Source: Candidatus Bipolaricaulota bacterium
GTDB taxonomy: Bacteria > Bipolaricaulota > Bipolaricaulia > Bipolaricaulales > Bipolaricaulaceae
Direction of reading: 5' to 3'
Length of the DNA stretch: 15,624 bases
NCBI GenBank assembly: GCA_021129895.1
Contig: JAJOKL010000020.1
Span: 1 to 15,624 of the forward strand
The translations under genes and the position numbers were made by a program. Below the pieces are notes generated by a model. The model was not told the DNA's origin. It worked only from the letters and a program-made list of their open reading frames with translations, and ran no database searches. Of the stretch, positions 1 through 7,078 are shown piece by piece (the stretch's first letter is position 1; every line of letters begins with the position of its first letter).

Positions 1-127
1 GCTGAGCGTAGATATGCCTGAGGCTCTTGTACACACACAGGCGGGGCCGGGCCGGGGTGCCCACCACCTTCTTCCGGATCCGGCGGTGCCTCCGCTTCCG
101 CATCTCGTTCCGACTGAGTTTTCCCAT
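1..127 (-). CDS. rplR: 50S ribosomal protein L18 (uL18), N-terminal part
   Basis: The gene is cut by the left edge; 42 codons are visible. The product is the 5S rRNA-binding protein of the central protuberance of the large subunit. The translation begins MGKLSRNEMRKRRHRR and continues with GTPARPRL, the usual basic N-terminal tail and 'GT-x-RPRL' motif of bacterial L18. The ATG lies 8 nt after the rplF stop. The nearest Shine-Dalgarno-like bases (GGGGTGA) sit inside the end of rplF, about 13 nt away, so translation is probably coupled to rplF. The position after rplF matches the usual spc order L6-L18. The identity is firm although two thirds of the protein are outside the window. Confidence 0.95.
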   Translation of the reverse strand, partial: MGKLSRNEMRKRRHRRIRKKVVGTPARPRLCVYKSLRHIYAQ

Positions 128-135
128 GGCAGTGA

Positions 136-678
136 TCACTTCACCCCAAGCTTTCCAGCCTTGCGTACGATCTCCTCGCCCTTGTAGCGGATCCCGGTGG
201 CCCGATACGGCTCCGGGGGCCGGAAGGCGCGGATATCAGCCGCCACCTGGCCCACCAGCTGCTTGTCGATGCCCCGCACCACGATCTTCTGCTGGTCCGG
301 GACCTCCAGCTCCACCCCGGCAGGGGGCTCGTACCGGATGGGGTAGGAGTACCCCAGTTCCAACACCAGGGTTTTCCCCTCCAGACGGGCCCGGTATCCC
401 AGGCCGTGGATCTCCAGCTCTTTTTGCCACTTCTGGCTCACGCCGTGCACCATGTTGGCGATCAGTGCCCGGTACAGGCCGTGCCGGGCCCGGAAGATGG
501 CCCGGTCTCCCTTGCGCTCCACCCGGATCTCGCCGGCTTCCACCACGATCCGCACGTACTGTGGTTCGTAGCGCTGTACCAACTTCCCGTGCGGTCCCTC
601 CACCACCACCTCGTCCTCGCTGACGGTGACCTTAACTCCGTCGGGCAGGGGGATGGGCCGCTTGCCGATCTTGGACAT
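136..678 (-). CDS. rplF: 50S ribosomal protein L6 (uL6)
   Basis: The product is 180 residues, the usual length, and binds 23S rRNA near the factor-binding site at the base of the stalk. It starts MSKIGKRPIPLPDGV, the family's N-terminus, and shows the two repeated L6 folds. The C-terminal signature at residues 154-167 reads PPEPYRATGIRYKG, against the common PPEPYKGKGIRY, so the small loop between PEPY and GIRY is mildly divergent. The ATG is preceded by AGGTGA at 6 nt spacing, partly overlapping the rpsH stop; the gap to rpsH is 11 nt. A 10-bp palindrome (131-140) covers its stop codon. Confidence 0.98.
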   Translation of the reverse strand: MSKIGKRPIPLPDGVKVTVSEDEVVVEGPHGKLVQRYEPQYVRIVVEAGEIRVERKGDRAIFRARHGLYRALIANMVHGVSQKWQKELEIHGLGYRARLEGKTLVLELGYSYPIRYEPPAGVELEVPDQQKIVVRGIDKQLVGQVAADIRAFRPPEPYRATGIRYKGEEIVRKAGKLGVK

Positions 679-689
679 CGCCTCTCACC

Positions 690-1100
690 TCACCAGATCT
701 CGCACAAAAGCTCGCCACCGATGCGGAGCTTTCGGGCCTCCCGCCCGGTCATGATCCCCTTGGATGTGGACAGGATGGAGATCCCGAGGCCGGAATGGGT
801 GTTGGGGATCTCGTCGGCCCCCACGTAGACGCGCCGCGAGGGCCGGCTGACCCGGCGCAGCCCCTGGATGGCGGGCCGCCGGATCCTGGGCCCCTCCTCC
901 AGGTACTTGAGCCGGATGCGGAGCACGGGATAGCTCTCCCCTTCCTCCACCCGGTAGTCCTCGATGTACCCCCCCTCCTTCAGGATGCGAGCGATGGCCT
1001 CCCTCAGCTTGGAGGAGGGCATCTCCACCTCGGGGTGCAGGCGCCCGATGGCATTCCGAATCCGCGTCAGCATGTCGGCGATTGGGTCCGCAACCGTCAC
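690..1100 (-). CDS. rpsH: 30S ribosomal protein S8 (uS8)
   Basis: The product is 136 residues, a primary binder of the central domain of 16S rRNA and, in E. coli, the translational repressor of the spc operon. The N-terminus reads TVADPIADMLTRIRNA, matching the family almost residue for residue. The C-terminal STSKGIMTGREARK-x-x-IGGELLCEIW is the conserved rRNA-binding signature. The start codon is GTG at 1100, chosen because AGGAGG sits 5 nt upstream and because the family normally begins 2-4 residues before DPIADMLTRIRNA. The gene starts 10 nt after the rpsN stop. Whether S8 autoregulates here cannot be read from the sequence. Confidence 0.98.
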   Translation of the reverse strand: MTVADPIADMLTRIRNAIGRLHPEVEMPSSKLREAIARILKEGGYIEDYRVEEGESYPVLRIRLKYLEEGPRIRRPAIQGLRRVSRPSRRVYVGADEIPNTHSGLGISILSTSKGIMTGREARKLRIGGELLCEIW

Positions 1101-1110
1101 CTCGTCCTCC

Positions 1111-1296
1111 TCACCAACTCGCCTTCTTCACCCCGGGGATCTCGCCCTCCAGGGCCATCTTGCGGAAGCACAGCCGGCAGATCCCGAAGTCCCGGATATA
1201 GGCCCGCGGTCGGCCGCAGAGCTGACACCGATTGCGGTGTCGCACCTTGAACTTCGGCGGCCGCTGTGACTTTAGTATCAGTGCTTTCCTCGCCAT
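1111..1296 (-). CDS. rpsN: 30S ribosomal protein S14 type Z (uS14, zinc-binding)
   Basis: The product has 61 residues, exactly the usual length of the zinc-type S14 (RpsN/RpsZ), which sits in the head of the small subunit. Cysteines 24, 27, 40 and 43 form two CxxC pairs (CQLCGRPRAY and CRLCF), the complete zinc ligand set. The C-terminus ends PGVKKASW as in the family. I start at the ATG at 1296, which gives MARKALILKSQRPPKF. An upstream in-frame start at 1326 would add ten residues and lie inside rplE. The purine-rich GGGGAGAG stretch directly before the ATG overlaps the TAG stop of rplE and is the likely ribosome site. Confidence 0.98.
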   Translation of the reverse strand: MARKALILKSQRPPKFKVRHRNRCQLCGRPRAYIRDFGICRLCFRKMALEGEIPGVKKASW

Positions 1297-1304
1297 CTCT
1301 CCCC

Positions 1305-1841
1305 CTAATCCTTGCGGAACGGACACCCCGAGGCCGCAAGCAAGGCCTGCGCCTCCCGGTCGGTCTCGGCCGTGGTGACGATAGTGATGTTCATCCCCTG
1401 GATCTGAACCACATCGTCGTAGGAGACCTCGGGGAACACCAGCTGCTCCGTGATCCCCAGGGAGTAATTCCCCCGCCCGTCGAACGAGTCCGGGGATAGC
1501 CCCTTGAAATCCCGGATCCCGGGGAGCACCACGTTGAACAGCTTGTTCAAGAACTCGTAGGCCCGCACCCCCCGCAAGGTGACCATGCAGCCGATGGCAT
1601 CGCCTTTGCGGATCTTGAAGTCCGAAACGGAACGCTTGGCGCGGGTGATGACCGGCCGCTGGCCAGCAAGCTGTGCCAGGTTGGCCACCGCGCCCTCCAG
1701 CACCTTGGGGTCGTCGTGCTTGCCTACCCCCATGTTGATCACGACCTTCTCCACCTTGGGTGCCTGCATCACGTTCTTGTACCCAAGCTCCTTCATGAGG
1801 CGTGGCACGATCTCCTTCTTGTAGCGTTCGTATAGCAACAT
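1305..1841 (-). CDS. rplE: 50S ribosomal protein L5 (uL5)
   Basis: The product is 178 residues (family about 179-183). It binds 5S rRNA in the central protuberance and contacts P-site tRNA and the small subunit. Visible family features are the N-terminal YKKEIVPRLMKELGYKN, the segment VEKVVINMGVG, then RPVITRAKRSVSDFKIRKG in the middle, and FDGRGNYSLGITEQLVFPE in the C-terminal half. The ATG lies 4 nt after the TAA of rplX, and the sequence GAGTAAGG around that stop probably serves as the ribosome site, so the two genes look coupled. The final RKD is close to the family's C-terminus. Confidence 0.98.
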   Translation of the reverse strand: MLLYERYKKEIVPRLMKELGYKNVMQAPKVEKVVINMGVGKHDDPKVLEGAVANLAQLAGQRPVITRAKRSVSDFKIRKGDAIGCMVTLRGVRAYEFLNKLFNVVLPGIRDFKGLSPDSFDGRGNYSLGITEQLVFPEVSYDDVVQIQGMNITIVTTAETDREAQALLAASGCPFRKD

Positions 1842-1845
1842 GGCC

Positions 1846-2157
1846 TTACTCGAACGTGGCGCCGCACTTGCGGCACTTCCGCATCTTCTGGCCTTCCACC
1901 ACCGCGAACCCGATGCGGGTGGGCACCCCGCACTCGGGGCAGATCACCCGCACGTTGGACCAGTGGATGGGGGCCTCCCGCTTGATGATCCCCGGCTCGC
2001 GCACGGTCTGGGTGGGGCGCTGGTGCTTGGTGATGATGTTCACCCCTTCCACCAACACCCGGACCCGGTCCGGGTAAACCCGGATCACCTTGCCGATCTT
2101 GCCCCGGTCGTCCCCGGCGATGACCTTGACGCGGTCGCCTTTTTTCACCTTGCGCAT
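1846..2157 (-). CDS. rplX: 50S ribosomal protein L24 (uL24) with zinc-knuckle cysteines
   Basis: The product has 103 residues, typical for this assembly-initiator protein, which binds the 5' end of 23S rRNA near the exit tunnel. The KOW motif spans about residues 5-32 (KKGDRVKVIAGDDRGKIGKV). The conserved NIITKHQRPTQ follows at about 40-50. The C-terminal part carries two CxxC pairs at Cys73/Cys76 and Cys95/Cys98 (CPECG and CRKCG), so this form probably binds zinc, as in many Gram-positive and deep-branching bacteria. The ATG is separated from the rplN TGA by one nucleotide. GAGGTG lies 8 nt upstream, inside the end of rplN. Confidence 0.98.
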   Translation of the reverse strand: MRKVKKGDRVKVIAGDDRGKIGKVIRVYPDRVRVLVEGVNIITKHQRPTQTVREPGIIKREAPIHWSNVRVICPECGVPTRIGFAVVEGQKMRKCRKCGATFE

Positions 2158-2158
2158 C

Positions 2159-2521
2159 TCACACCACCTCGGGGGCCAGGGAGATGATGCGCATCATCCC
2201 CAGCTCCCGCAGCTCCCGGGCCACAGGGCCGAACACCCGGGTGCCCACCGGCTGCAGGTTCTTGTCCACCAGCACCACCGCGTTGTCGTCGAACCGCAGG
2301 GTGCTGCCGTCCGGGCGCTTGTAGGCGGCCCGGGTGCGCACCACCACCCCCCGCACGATGTCCCCCTTCTCGAAGTCGGAGGTGGGGATACGCCGTTGTA
2401 CCGAGGCCACGATGATATCACCGATCTGGCCCCGGCGGCGCTTCCCCAACACCGTGATACATTTCACCTCTTTGACCCCAGTGTTGTCCGCAACCACCAG
2501 CCGCGTCTCGGGAAGGATCAT
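2159..2521 (-). CDS. rplN: 50S ribosomal protein L14 (uL14)
   Basis: The product has 120 residues, close to the usual 122, and is part of intersubunit bridges next to the factor-binding region. It starts MILPETRLVVADNTGVKE, the standard N-terminus. The middle shows KRRRGQIGDIIVASV and KGDIVRGVVVRTR, and the end RELGMMRIISLAPEVV matches the family. An in-frame start at 2563 would add 14 residues inside rpsQ; I reject it because the family begins at this ATG and GGAGGG lies 6 nt upstream. The ATG is 2 nt after the rpsQ stop. This gene opens the spc group, with no promoter or gap separating it from the S10 group. Confidence 0.98.
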   Translation of the reverse strand: MILPETRLVVADNTGVKEVKCITVLGKRRRGQIGDIIVASVQRRIPTSDFEKGDIVRGVVVRTRAAYKRPDGSTLRFDDNAVVLVDKNLQPVGTRVFGPVARELRELGMMRIISLAPEVV

Positions 2522-2523
2522 GG

Positions 2524-2769
2524 CTAGCCCTCCGAACGGCGCACGATCCCCACCAACCGCCACCGCTTGAGCCGGGATAGGGGGCGGGTCTCCTCGATGC
2601 GGACGATGTCCCCCACCCGGGCCTGCTCCCGCTCGTCGTGCACGTAATACGTGGTGCGGCGGCGCACGTACTTGCGGTAGCGGGGGTGCATGAGCAATCG
2701 TTCCTCCACTACCACGATGGTCTTCTGCATCCTGTCGCTGATCACGCGGCCGATCCTTTGCTTACGCAT
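2524..2769 (-). CDS. rpsQ: 30S ribosomal protein S17 (uS17)
   Basis: The product has 81 residues, an OB-fold protein that binds the 5' domain of 16S rRNA. Family features are GRVISDRMQKTIVVVEER at the start, HPRYRKYVRR in the middle and GDIVRIEETRPLSRLKRWRL at the end. I start at ATG 2769, giving MRKQRIGRV. An upstream in-frame start (2796) would add nine residues inside rpmC and has no support. The ATG overlaps the last 8 nt of rpmC (ATGCGTAA), and AAGGA precedes it by 6 nt, so the two genes are translationally linked. Confidence 0.98.
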   Translation of the reverse strand: MRKQRIGRVISDRMQKTIVVVEERLLMHPRYRKYVRRRTTYYVHDEREQARVGDIVRIEETRPLSRLKRWRLVGIVRRSEG

Positions 2770-2968
2770 TGCGATCCTTTGCCAGCTCCCGTCCACGGAG
2801 CACGGTCAGCGTCCGGGCGATGTCCCGCTTGGTCTTCCCGATCTCCGCCGTGTTCTGCAGTTGCCCGGAGGCGAGCTGGAACCGCAAGTTTAGGAGCTTC
2901 CGCTTCAGGTCGCGTAGCCGCTGGTGGAGCTCGTCCGTGGACAGCTCCCGTAGCTCCCGCGCCTTCAT
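2762..2968 (-). CDS. rpmC: 50S ribosomal protein L29 (uL29)
   Basis: The product has 68 residues and forms the two-helix hairpin protein near the polypeptide exit tunnel, where it helps form the docking site for trigger factor and SRP. The sequence runs MKARELRELSTDELHQRLRD, then LNLRFQLASGQLQNTAEIG and a conserved KRDIARTLTVL segment, all typical. The start ATG overlaps the rplP stop as ATGA. A strong GGGAGGTGA lies 3 nt before it (about 7 nt from the GGAGG core). The gene sits between rplP and rpsQ as in most bacterial S10 operons. Confidence 0.98.
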   Translation of the reverse strand: MKARELRELSTDELHQRLRDLKRKLLNLRFQLASGQLQNTAEIGKTKRDIARTLTVLRGRELAKDRNA

Positions 2969-3393
2969 CGCTCACCTCCCAGGTGAAACCGCCGCTTCAG
3001 CCGAGTGGGGATGGGGAACTTGTAGGCCACGATCTTGGCGATCCTTTTGGCCTCCCGTTCCGACACCCCGGCGAACTCGAACATCACCGTCCCCGGCTTC
3101 ACCACCGCCACCCAGTTCTCCACATTGCCCTTGCCTTTCCCCATCCGGGACTCGGCGGGCTTTCTGGTGATGGGCTTGTCCGGGAAGATGCGGATCCACA
3201 CCTTGCCCCGGTGGGTGGCCCGGGCCAGGGCGGTCCGGGCGGCCTCGATCTGCTGCCGGGTGATCCACGCCGGGGCCAGGGCCTGGATCCCCCAGTCCCC
3301 GAACACCACCTCGTTGCAGCGGGTGGCCTTGCCTTTGACCCGCCCTTTTTGCATCTTCCTGTACTTGGTCCGCTTTGGGAAAAGGAGAGACAT
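2965..3393 (-). CDS. rplP: 50S ribosomal protein L16 (uL16)
   Basis: The product has 142 residues (family 136-144). It assembles late and helps position A-site tRNA at the peptidyl transferase centre. The N-terminus MSLLFPKRTKYRKMQKGR is two or three residues longer than the common MLMPKR-x-KYRK form. The conserved RMGKGKG loop is at residues 83-89, followed by WVAVVKPGTVMFE. The C-terminus ends with the basic KFPIPTRLKRRF. The ATG lies 1 nt after the rpsC TAG, with GAGGTGA at 6 nt spacing. Confidence 0.98.
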   Translation of the reverse strand: MSLLFPKRTKYRKMQKGRVKGKATRCNEVVFGDWGIQALAPAWITRQQIEAARTALARATHRGKVWIRIFPDKPITRKPAESRMGKGKGNVENWVAVVKPGTVMFEFAGVSEREAKRIAKIVAYKFPIPTRLKRRFHLGGER

Positions 3394-3394
3394 C

Positions 3395-4051
3395 CTAGCT
3401 CACCTCACGGGTTTCCTTGGGGGACCATATCTCGCCCCGGAACACCCAGGCCTTGACCCCGATGACCCCGTATTTGGTCATGGCTTCGGCCAAGCCGTAG
3501 TCCACATCCGCGCGCAGGGTCTGCAGGGGAACCCGCCCCTGCTTCATCTCCACCGAGCGGGCGATGTCCGCCCCGCCCAGGCGTCCGGAGATCCGGATTT
3601 TAACCCCTTGGGCCCCGGCGGACATCACCCGCCGGATGGTCTCCTTCATGGCCCGATAGGGATTGATCCGATTCTCGATCTGGAACGCCACATCCTGGGC
3701 CACCAAGGGCGCCTCCAGCTCCGGCCGCTCCACCTCCATCACCCCGATCTTCACCTCGCGGCCGGTGAGCCTCTCCAGCTCCTGGGTGAGCTTCTCGATC
3801 TCGGCGCCTCCGCGGCCGATGACGATCCCCGGCCGGGCGGCCCGGATGGTCACCCGCACCCGCTCCGGCACGGCCCGCTCGATCACCACCTCCGCGATCC
3901 CGGCGCCCCGGTAGTTCCGCTTGATGTAGTCCCGGATCTTCTTGTCCTCCGCGATGTACTGGGGGACAAGCTTGTCAGGGGCATACCAGGTGGAACGCCA
4001 CTTGCGAAGCACCCCGATCCGGAACCCGACCGGATGAGTTTTCTGCCCCAC
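3395..4051 (-). CDS. rpsC: 30S ribosomal protein S3 (uS3)
   Basis: The product has 218 residues and forms part of the mRNA entry channel and the ribosomal helicase site. It starts MGQKTHPVGFRIG, as in nearly all bacteria. A type II KH domain holds the GxxG loop as GRGG at residues 79-82 (PGIVIGRGGAEIEKL). The C-terminal domain shows GVKIRISGRLGGADIARSE-like sequence, here with RSVEMKQGRVPLQTLRAD, then GVIGVKAWVF. The start codon is GTG and shares its first G with the rplV stop (TAGTG). A strong AAGGAGG lies 4 nt upstream. Confidence 0.98.
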   Translation of the reverse strand: MGQKTHPVGFRIGVLRKWRSTWYAPDKLVPQYIAEDKKIRDYIKRNYRGAGIAEVVIERAVPERVRVTIRAARPGIVIGRGGAEIEKLTQELERLTGREVKIGVMEVERPELEAPLVAQDVAFQIENRINPYRAMKETIRRVMSAGAQGVKIRISGRLGGADIARSVEMKQGRVPLQTLRADVDYGLAEAMTKYGVIGVKAWVFRGEIWSPKETREVS

Positions 4052-4389
4052 TACTCCTCCTTTTCCGCCACCACCACTGTGATGTGCGCCAGGCGCCGGC
4101 GGATGATGTCCGCCCGCCCGAAGGCCCGGGGCTTGAGCCGCTTGAGGCGCGGCCCCTCATCCACGAACGCCTTCACCACCCACAGCCGGTCCGGATCCAG
4201 CTCGAAGTTGTGCTGGGCGTTGGCCACTGCTGAATCCAACACCTTCTTGATGATCCGGGCCGCCTTCTTGGGGGAGAAGGCCAAGATCCTCTGGGCCTCC
4301 GCCACCGGCTTTCCCCGGATCTCGTTTATCACAAGCCGCGCCTTCAAGGGCGAAACCCTGACGAACCGCGCCCGCGCCATAGCTTCCAT
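4051..4389 (-). CDS. rplV: 50S ribosomal protein L22 (uL22)
   Basis: The product has 112 residues and lines the exit tunnel with a long beta-hairpin. Family features are the N-terminal ARFVRVSPLKARLV, then EAQRILAFSPKKAA, and the hairpin plus C-terminal strand at about residues 80-107 (PRAFGRADIIRRRLAHITVV). Three starts are possible: GTG 4398, ATG 4389 and ATG 4380. I choose 4389 because GAGGTGA lies 5 nt upstream, because the GTG at 4398 is part of that ribosome site, and because MEA is a common family N-terminus. The gap to the rpsS stop is 10 nt. The alternative start would change only three residues. Confidence 0.97.
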   Translation of the reverse strand: MEAMARARFVRVSPLKARLVINEIRGKPVAEAQRILAFSPKKAARIIKKVLDSAVANAQHNFELDPDRLWVVKAFVDEGPRLKRLKPRAFGRADIIRRRLAHITVVVAEKEE

Positions 4390-4394
4390 GTCCG

Positions 4395-4401
4395 TCACCT
4401 C
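4395..4401 (-). promoter_or_regulatory. Ribosome binding site that decides the rplV start
   Basis: The minus strand reads GAGGTGA here, 5 nt before the ATG at 4389 and overlapping the TGA stop of rpsS. It contains the GTG at 4398 that would otherwise be the longest start for rplV, which argues for the ATG. Confidence 0.75.
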
Positions 4402-4684
4402 ACTTCAAAGGCGGCGGCCCTTTCTTCTTGGTGCCGCCGTGGCCCCGGAAGGTGCGGGTGGGGGCGAACTCCCCCAGCCGGTGCCCGATCATGGCCTCGG
4501 TGATGCGAACGGGCACGAAGCTCCGGCCGTTGTGCACCCGGATGGTGAGTCCCACCATGTCGGGCACGATCATGGAAGCCCGAGACCAGGTACGGATCTC
4601 GGAGATCTCCCCCCGCTTTGCCTTTTCCACCTTCTTCAGGAGCTTGGGATGGACATAGGGCCCCTTCTTCTTGGAGCGCCCCAT
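4400..4684 (-). CDS. rpsS: 30S ribosomal protein S19 (uS19)
   Basis: The product has 94 residues and, with S13, forms a head complex near the A and P sites. The N-terminus MGRSKKKGPYVHPKLLKKVE and the C-terminal signature GHRLGEFAPTRTFRGHGG match the family. The ATG at 4684 overlaps the rplB stop as TGATG. GAGGAGG lies 5 nt upstream. A GTG one codon earlier (4687) would place that site only 2 nt away and is less likely. The C-terminal tail KKKGPPPLK is proline-rich and slightly unusual but in the normal length range. Confidence 0.98.
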   Translation of the reverse strand: MGRSKKKGPYVHPKLLKKVEKAKRGEISEIRTWSRASMIVPDMVGLTIRVHNGRSFVPVRITEAMIGHRLGEFAPTRTFRGHGGTKKKGPPPLK

Positions 4685-5511
4685 CACTTCCTCCTCTTCA
4701 GGATCAAGGCGTCGCTGGGCTTCCGCTTCTTGCGGGTCTTGCGCCCGCCCTTGGTATGCCAGCCCCAGATGGACTTGGGTGGCCCACCCTCGCCGGTGCG
4801 CCCCTCACCCCCACCATGGGGATGGTCCACCGCGTTCATGGCCACCCCCCGCACCCGGGGGCGCCGGCCCAGATGCCGCACCCGCCCCGCCTTGCCGTGG
4901 CGGATGTTCTTGTGGTCGGGGTTGGACACCCGGCCAATGGTGGCCATGCACTCCACCTTGAACAACCGCACCTCCCCGGAGGGGAGCCGCACGATGGCCC
5001 GATCCTCCTCCCGTCCCAGAAGCTGGGCGGCGGTGCCCGCCGCCCGCGCGATCTTGCCTCCGGAACCAGGGGTTAGCTCCAGATTGTGGATGAAGCTTCC
5101 CACCGGGATCTTCAGGAGCGGTAGCGCGTTCCCCGGCCGGGGCTCGGCGTCCTCCCCCGCCTCCACCACATCCCCCACCTTGAGCTCCACCGGGGCCAGG
5201 ATGTACCGCTTCTCCCCGTCCGCGTAGTGCAGCAAGGTGATCCAGGCGGATCTGTTGGGGTCGTATTCCACCGACACCACCTTGGCCGGGACGCCGTGTT
5301 TTTCCCGAGCGAAGTCGATCAGCCGATAGCGGCGCTTGTGGCCTCCCCCCCGGTGGCGGATGGTTATCCGCCCCTGGGAATTACGTCCCGCGCTCCTTTT
5401 AAGCGGGACAAGCAGCGACTTCTCCGGGGGCTTTTTGCTGAGCTCAGAGCAATCGGGGAGCACCGCATGCCGCTGCCCCGGCGTTACTGGATTTTTCTTC
5501 TTCAGCCCCAT
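4684..5511 (-). CDS. rplB: 50S ribosomal protein L2 (uL2)
   Basis: The product has 275 residues, the family length. It is an rRNA-binding protein needed for subunit association and peptidyl transferase assembly. Visible features are GRNSQGRITIRHRGGGHKRR at about 42-61, the OB-fold middle, IPVGSFIHNLELTPGSGG at about 135-152, and VDHPHGGGEGR at 228-238, which holds the conserved histidine of the family. The C-terminus is basic (GGRKTRKKRKPS). The ATG is 7 nt after the rplW stop. The ribosome site GTGAGGA overlaps that stop. Confidence 0.99.
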   Translation of the reverse strand: MGLKKKNPVTPGQRHAVLPDCSELSKKPPEKSLLVPLKRSAGRNSQGRITIRHRGGGHKRRYRLIDFAREKHGVPAKVVSVEYDPNRSAWITLLHYADGEKRYILAPVELKVGDVVEAGEDAEPRPGNALPLLKIPVGSFIHNLELTPGSGGKIARAAGTAAQLLGREEDRAIVRLPSGEVRLFKVECMATIGRVSNPDHKNIRHGKAGRVRHLGRRPRVRGVAMNAVDHPHGGGEGRTGEGGPPKSIWGWHTKGGRKTRKKRKPSDALILKRRK

Positions 5512-5518
5512 GTCATCC

Positions 5519-5818
5519 TCACCCCACGATGTCGATCTTGTGGCCGGGAGCGAGCTTCACGATGGCCCGCTTCTCCTCGTTGGTGCGGCCGAACCCCCGA
5601 TCCATCCGGGTCCGGCGGGGCTTACCCGGCCGCCTCAGCGTCCGTACCTCCACCACCTTCACCCCGAACAGCTCCTCCACCGCGTGGCGGATGTCCACCT
5701 TGGTGGCCCGGGGATGGACTTCGAACGTGTACTTCCCTTCCTCCATGTCCCGCCAGGACTTCTCCGTGAGGATGGGGCGGATCAAGATGTCCTCCGGACG
5801 TAGCCTACCCTCAGCCAT
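5519..5818 (-). CDS. rplW: 50S ribosomal protein L23 (uL23)
   Basis: The product has 99 residues (family about 95-100). It sits at the tunnel exit and is the main docking site for trigger factor and SRP. The sequence PEDILIRPILTEKS is the conserved N-terminal part; YTFEVHPRATKVDIRHAVEE and the later basic loop RPGKPRRTRMDRGFGRT are typical. I start at ATG 5818 (MAEGRLRPEDIL). AGGAGGT lies 6 nt upstream, and a longer TTG start at 5836 would lie deeper in rplD. The ATG overlaps the last 8 nt of rplD (ATGGCTGA). Confidence 0.98.
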   Translation of the reverse strand: MAEGRLRPEDILIRPILTEKSWRDMEEGKYTFEVHPRATKVDIRHAVEELFGVKVVEVRTLRRPGKPRRTRMDRGFGRTNEEKRAIVKLAPGHKIDIVG

Positions 5819-6452
5819 GGCCCAACCTCCTGGCAAGGGTTTCCACCGCCCTTTCGGTCATGAGCAGGCCCTCGTAGGCGAGCACATGGTAGGCGGCCAG
5901 GAAATCGCTCCTCACACACTCCACCCCGGGGATGTTGGAGAAGGTCTTGGTGACCTCCACCCGCCATTCCTCCGGGGCCACCACCACCAACGTCTTCCGG
6001 GGGCTGGCGAGCTTTTCCAGCAAGGCCAGCCCCTCCTTGGTGCGAGGGCGCTCGAACCCAAGCTTGTCTATCAAAACAAGCCGCCCTGCCTGGCAGCGGG
6101 CGGACAGGGCGGAGACGAGCGCCTTGCGCCGCATCTTTTTAGGAAGGGCAAGGCGCACCTTATGGGGCACCGGTCCGAAGGTGACGCCCCCGTGGCGCCA
6201 GATGGGGGAGCGGATGGACCCGTGCCGGGCCCGGCCGGTCCCCTTTTGCCGCCAGGGTTTGCGTCCACCCCCAGCCACCTCGCCCCGGGTCTTGGCCTTG
6301 GCAGTGCCCTGCCGCTGGTTCATCAAATAGACCCGCACCGCCCGGTACAGGAGGTCCTGATGGATGGGGCCCCCGAACAGGGCCTCCGGGACCTCCACCT
6401 CCCCCGGGCCTGCATCCAATGCGTGGAACCGATATAGCTTCGCCTTAGGCAT
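5811..6452 (-). CDS. rplD: 50S ribosomal protein L4 (uL4)
   Basis: The product has 213 residues (family about 200-210). A globular domain sits on the subunit surface and a long loop reaches the exit-tunnel constriction. In E. coli L4 also represses the S10 operon. The loop region at about residues 47-90 contains the hallmark GGGRKPWRQKGTGRARHGS followed by RSPIWRHGGVTFGP. The C-terminal Rossmann-like part shows LVLIDKLGFERPRTKE. The ATG overlaps the end of rplC by 8 nt (ATGCCTAA), with AAGGA 6 nt upstream. No S10-type leader exists here because rpsJ is fused to fusA, so E. coli-style L4 control of a leader is unlikely at this locus. Confidence 0.98.
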   Translation of the reverse strand: MPKAKLYRFHALDAGPGEVEVPEALFGGPIHQDLLYRAVRVYLMNQRQGTAKAKTRGEVAGGGRKPWRQKGTGRARHGSIRSPIWRHGGVTFGPVPHKVRLALPKKMRRKALVSALSARCQAGRLVLIDKLGFERPRTKEGLALLEKLASPRKTLVVVAPEEWRVEVTKTFSNIPGVECVRSDFLAAYHVLAYEGLLMTERAVETLARRLGHG

Positions 6453-7068
6453 CGCGTTTCCTTATCTTGAGGATCCCTTTTCGCGGGCCGGGGACCGATC
6501 CCCGTAGTACCAACAGGCCCCGATCCGCGTCCACCTTCAATATCTCCAGATTTCGCACCGTAACCGTCTCCGCCCCGGAGTGGCCGGGCATCTTCTTGCC
6601 CTTCATCACCTTCCTCAGGCCCATGGGGCCGGCGGTGCCCGGCCGCCGGATCAGCTTGTGGCCGTGCGACTTGGGCCGGTAGCTGAACCCCCACCGCTTG
6701 ATGGTGCCGGTGAAGCCCCGCCCTTTCGAGGTGCCCGTCACGTCAACCTTCTCCCCCTCCGAGAACACGTCCACCCCGATCTCCTGCCCCACCTGAAAGG
6801 CATCGGGGTCCTCCACCCGGGCTTCGTACAGCACCCGCCGGGGTTCCACCCCCGCCCTGCGGTAATGGCCCAGCACCGGCTTGGGCAGCCGCCGCTCTTT
6901 TACCGCCCCCCAGCCGAGCTGGATGGCGGCATAGCCGTCTGTGTCAGGTCTTTTCACCTGCACCACCACCGAGGGCTCCACCTGGACTACGGTGGCGGCC
7001 ACCGCCCGACCGTCCCCGTCGAACCATTGAGTCATCCCCACCTTGCGTCCCATCAACGTGAGCGCCAT
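6445..7068 (-). CDS. rplC: 50S ribosomal protein L3 (uL3)
   Basis: The product has 207 residues, the usual bacterial length. It binds the 3' domain of 23S rRNA, and its extension approaches the peptidyl transferase centre. The start MALTLMGRKVGMTQWFDGDG and the core VTGTSKGRGFTGTIKRW are diagnostic. The segment RPGTAGPMGLRKVMKGKKMPG is the central extension. The ATG is 10 nt after the rpsJ TAG, with GGGAGG at 5 nt spacing. An internal ATG (residue 6) is less likely because it is farther from the ribosome site. Confidence 0.98.
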   Translation of the reverse strand: MALTLMGRKVGMTQWFDGDGRAVAATVVQVEPSVVVQVKRPDTDGYAAIQLGWGAVKERRLPKPVLGHYRRAGVEPRRVLYEARVEDPDAFQVGQEIGVDVFSEGEKVDVTGTSKGRGFTGTIKRWGFSYRPKSHGHKLIRRPGTAGPMGLRKVMKGKKMPGHSGAETVTVRNLEILKVDADRGLLVLRGSVPGPRKGILKIRKRDA

Positions 7069-7078
7069 CTCGTCCTCC

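Noticed and set aside
2522..2563. Longer start for rplN inside rpsQ
   Set aside because: L14 starts at MI-x-PETRL, and a good ribosome site lies before the ATG at 2521.
3035..5227. Plus-strand open frame of 730 codons opposite rplP, rpsC, rplV, rpsS and rplB
   Set aside because: It is a shadow of GC-rich coding on the other strand: low-complexity Pro/His/Arg/Gly-rich translation, no family features, and it spans five certain genes.
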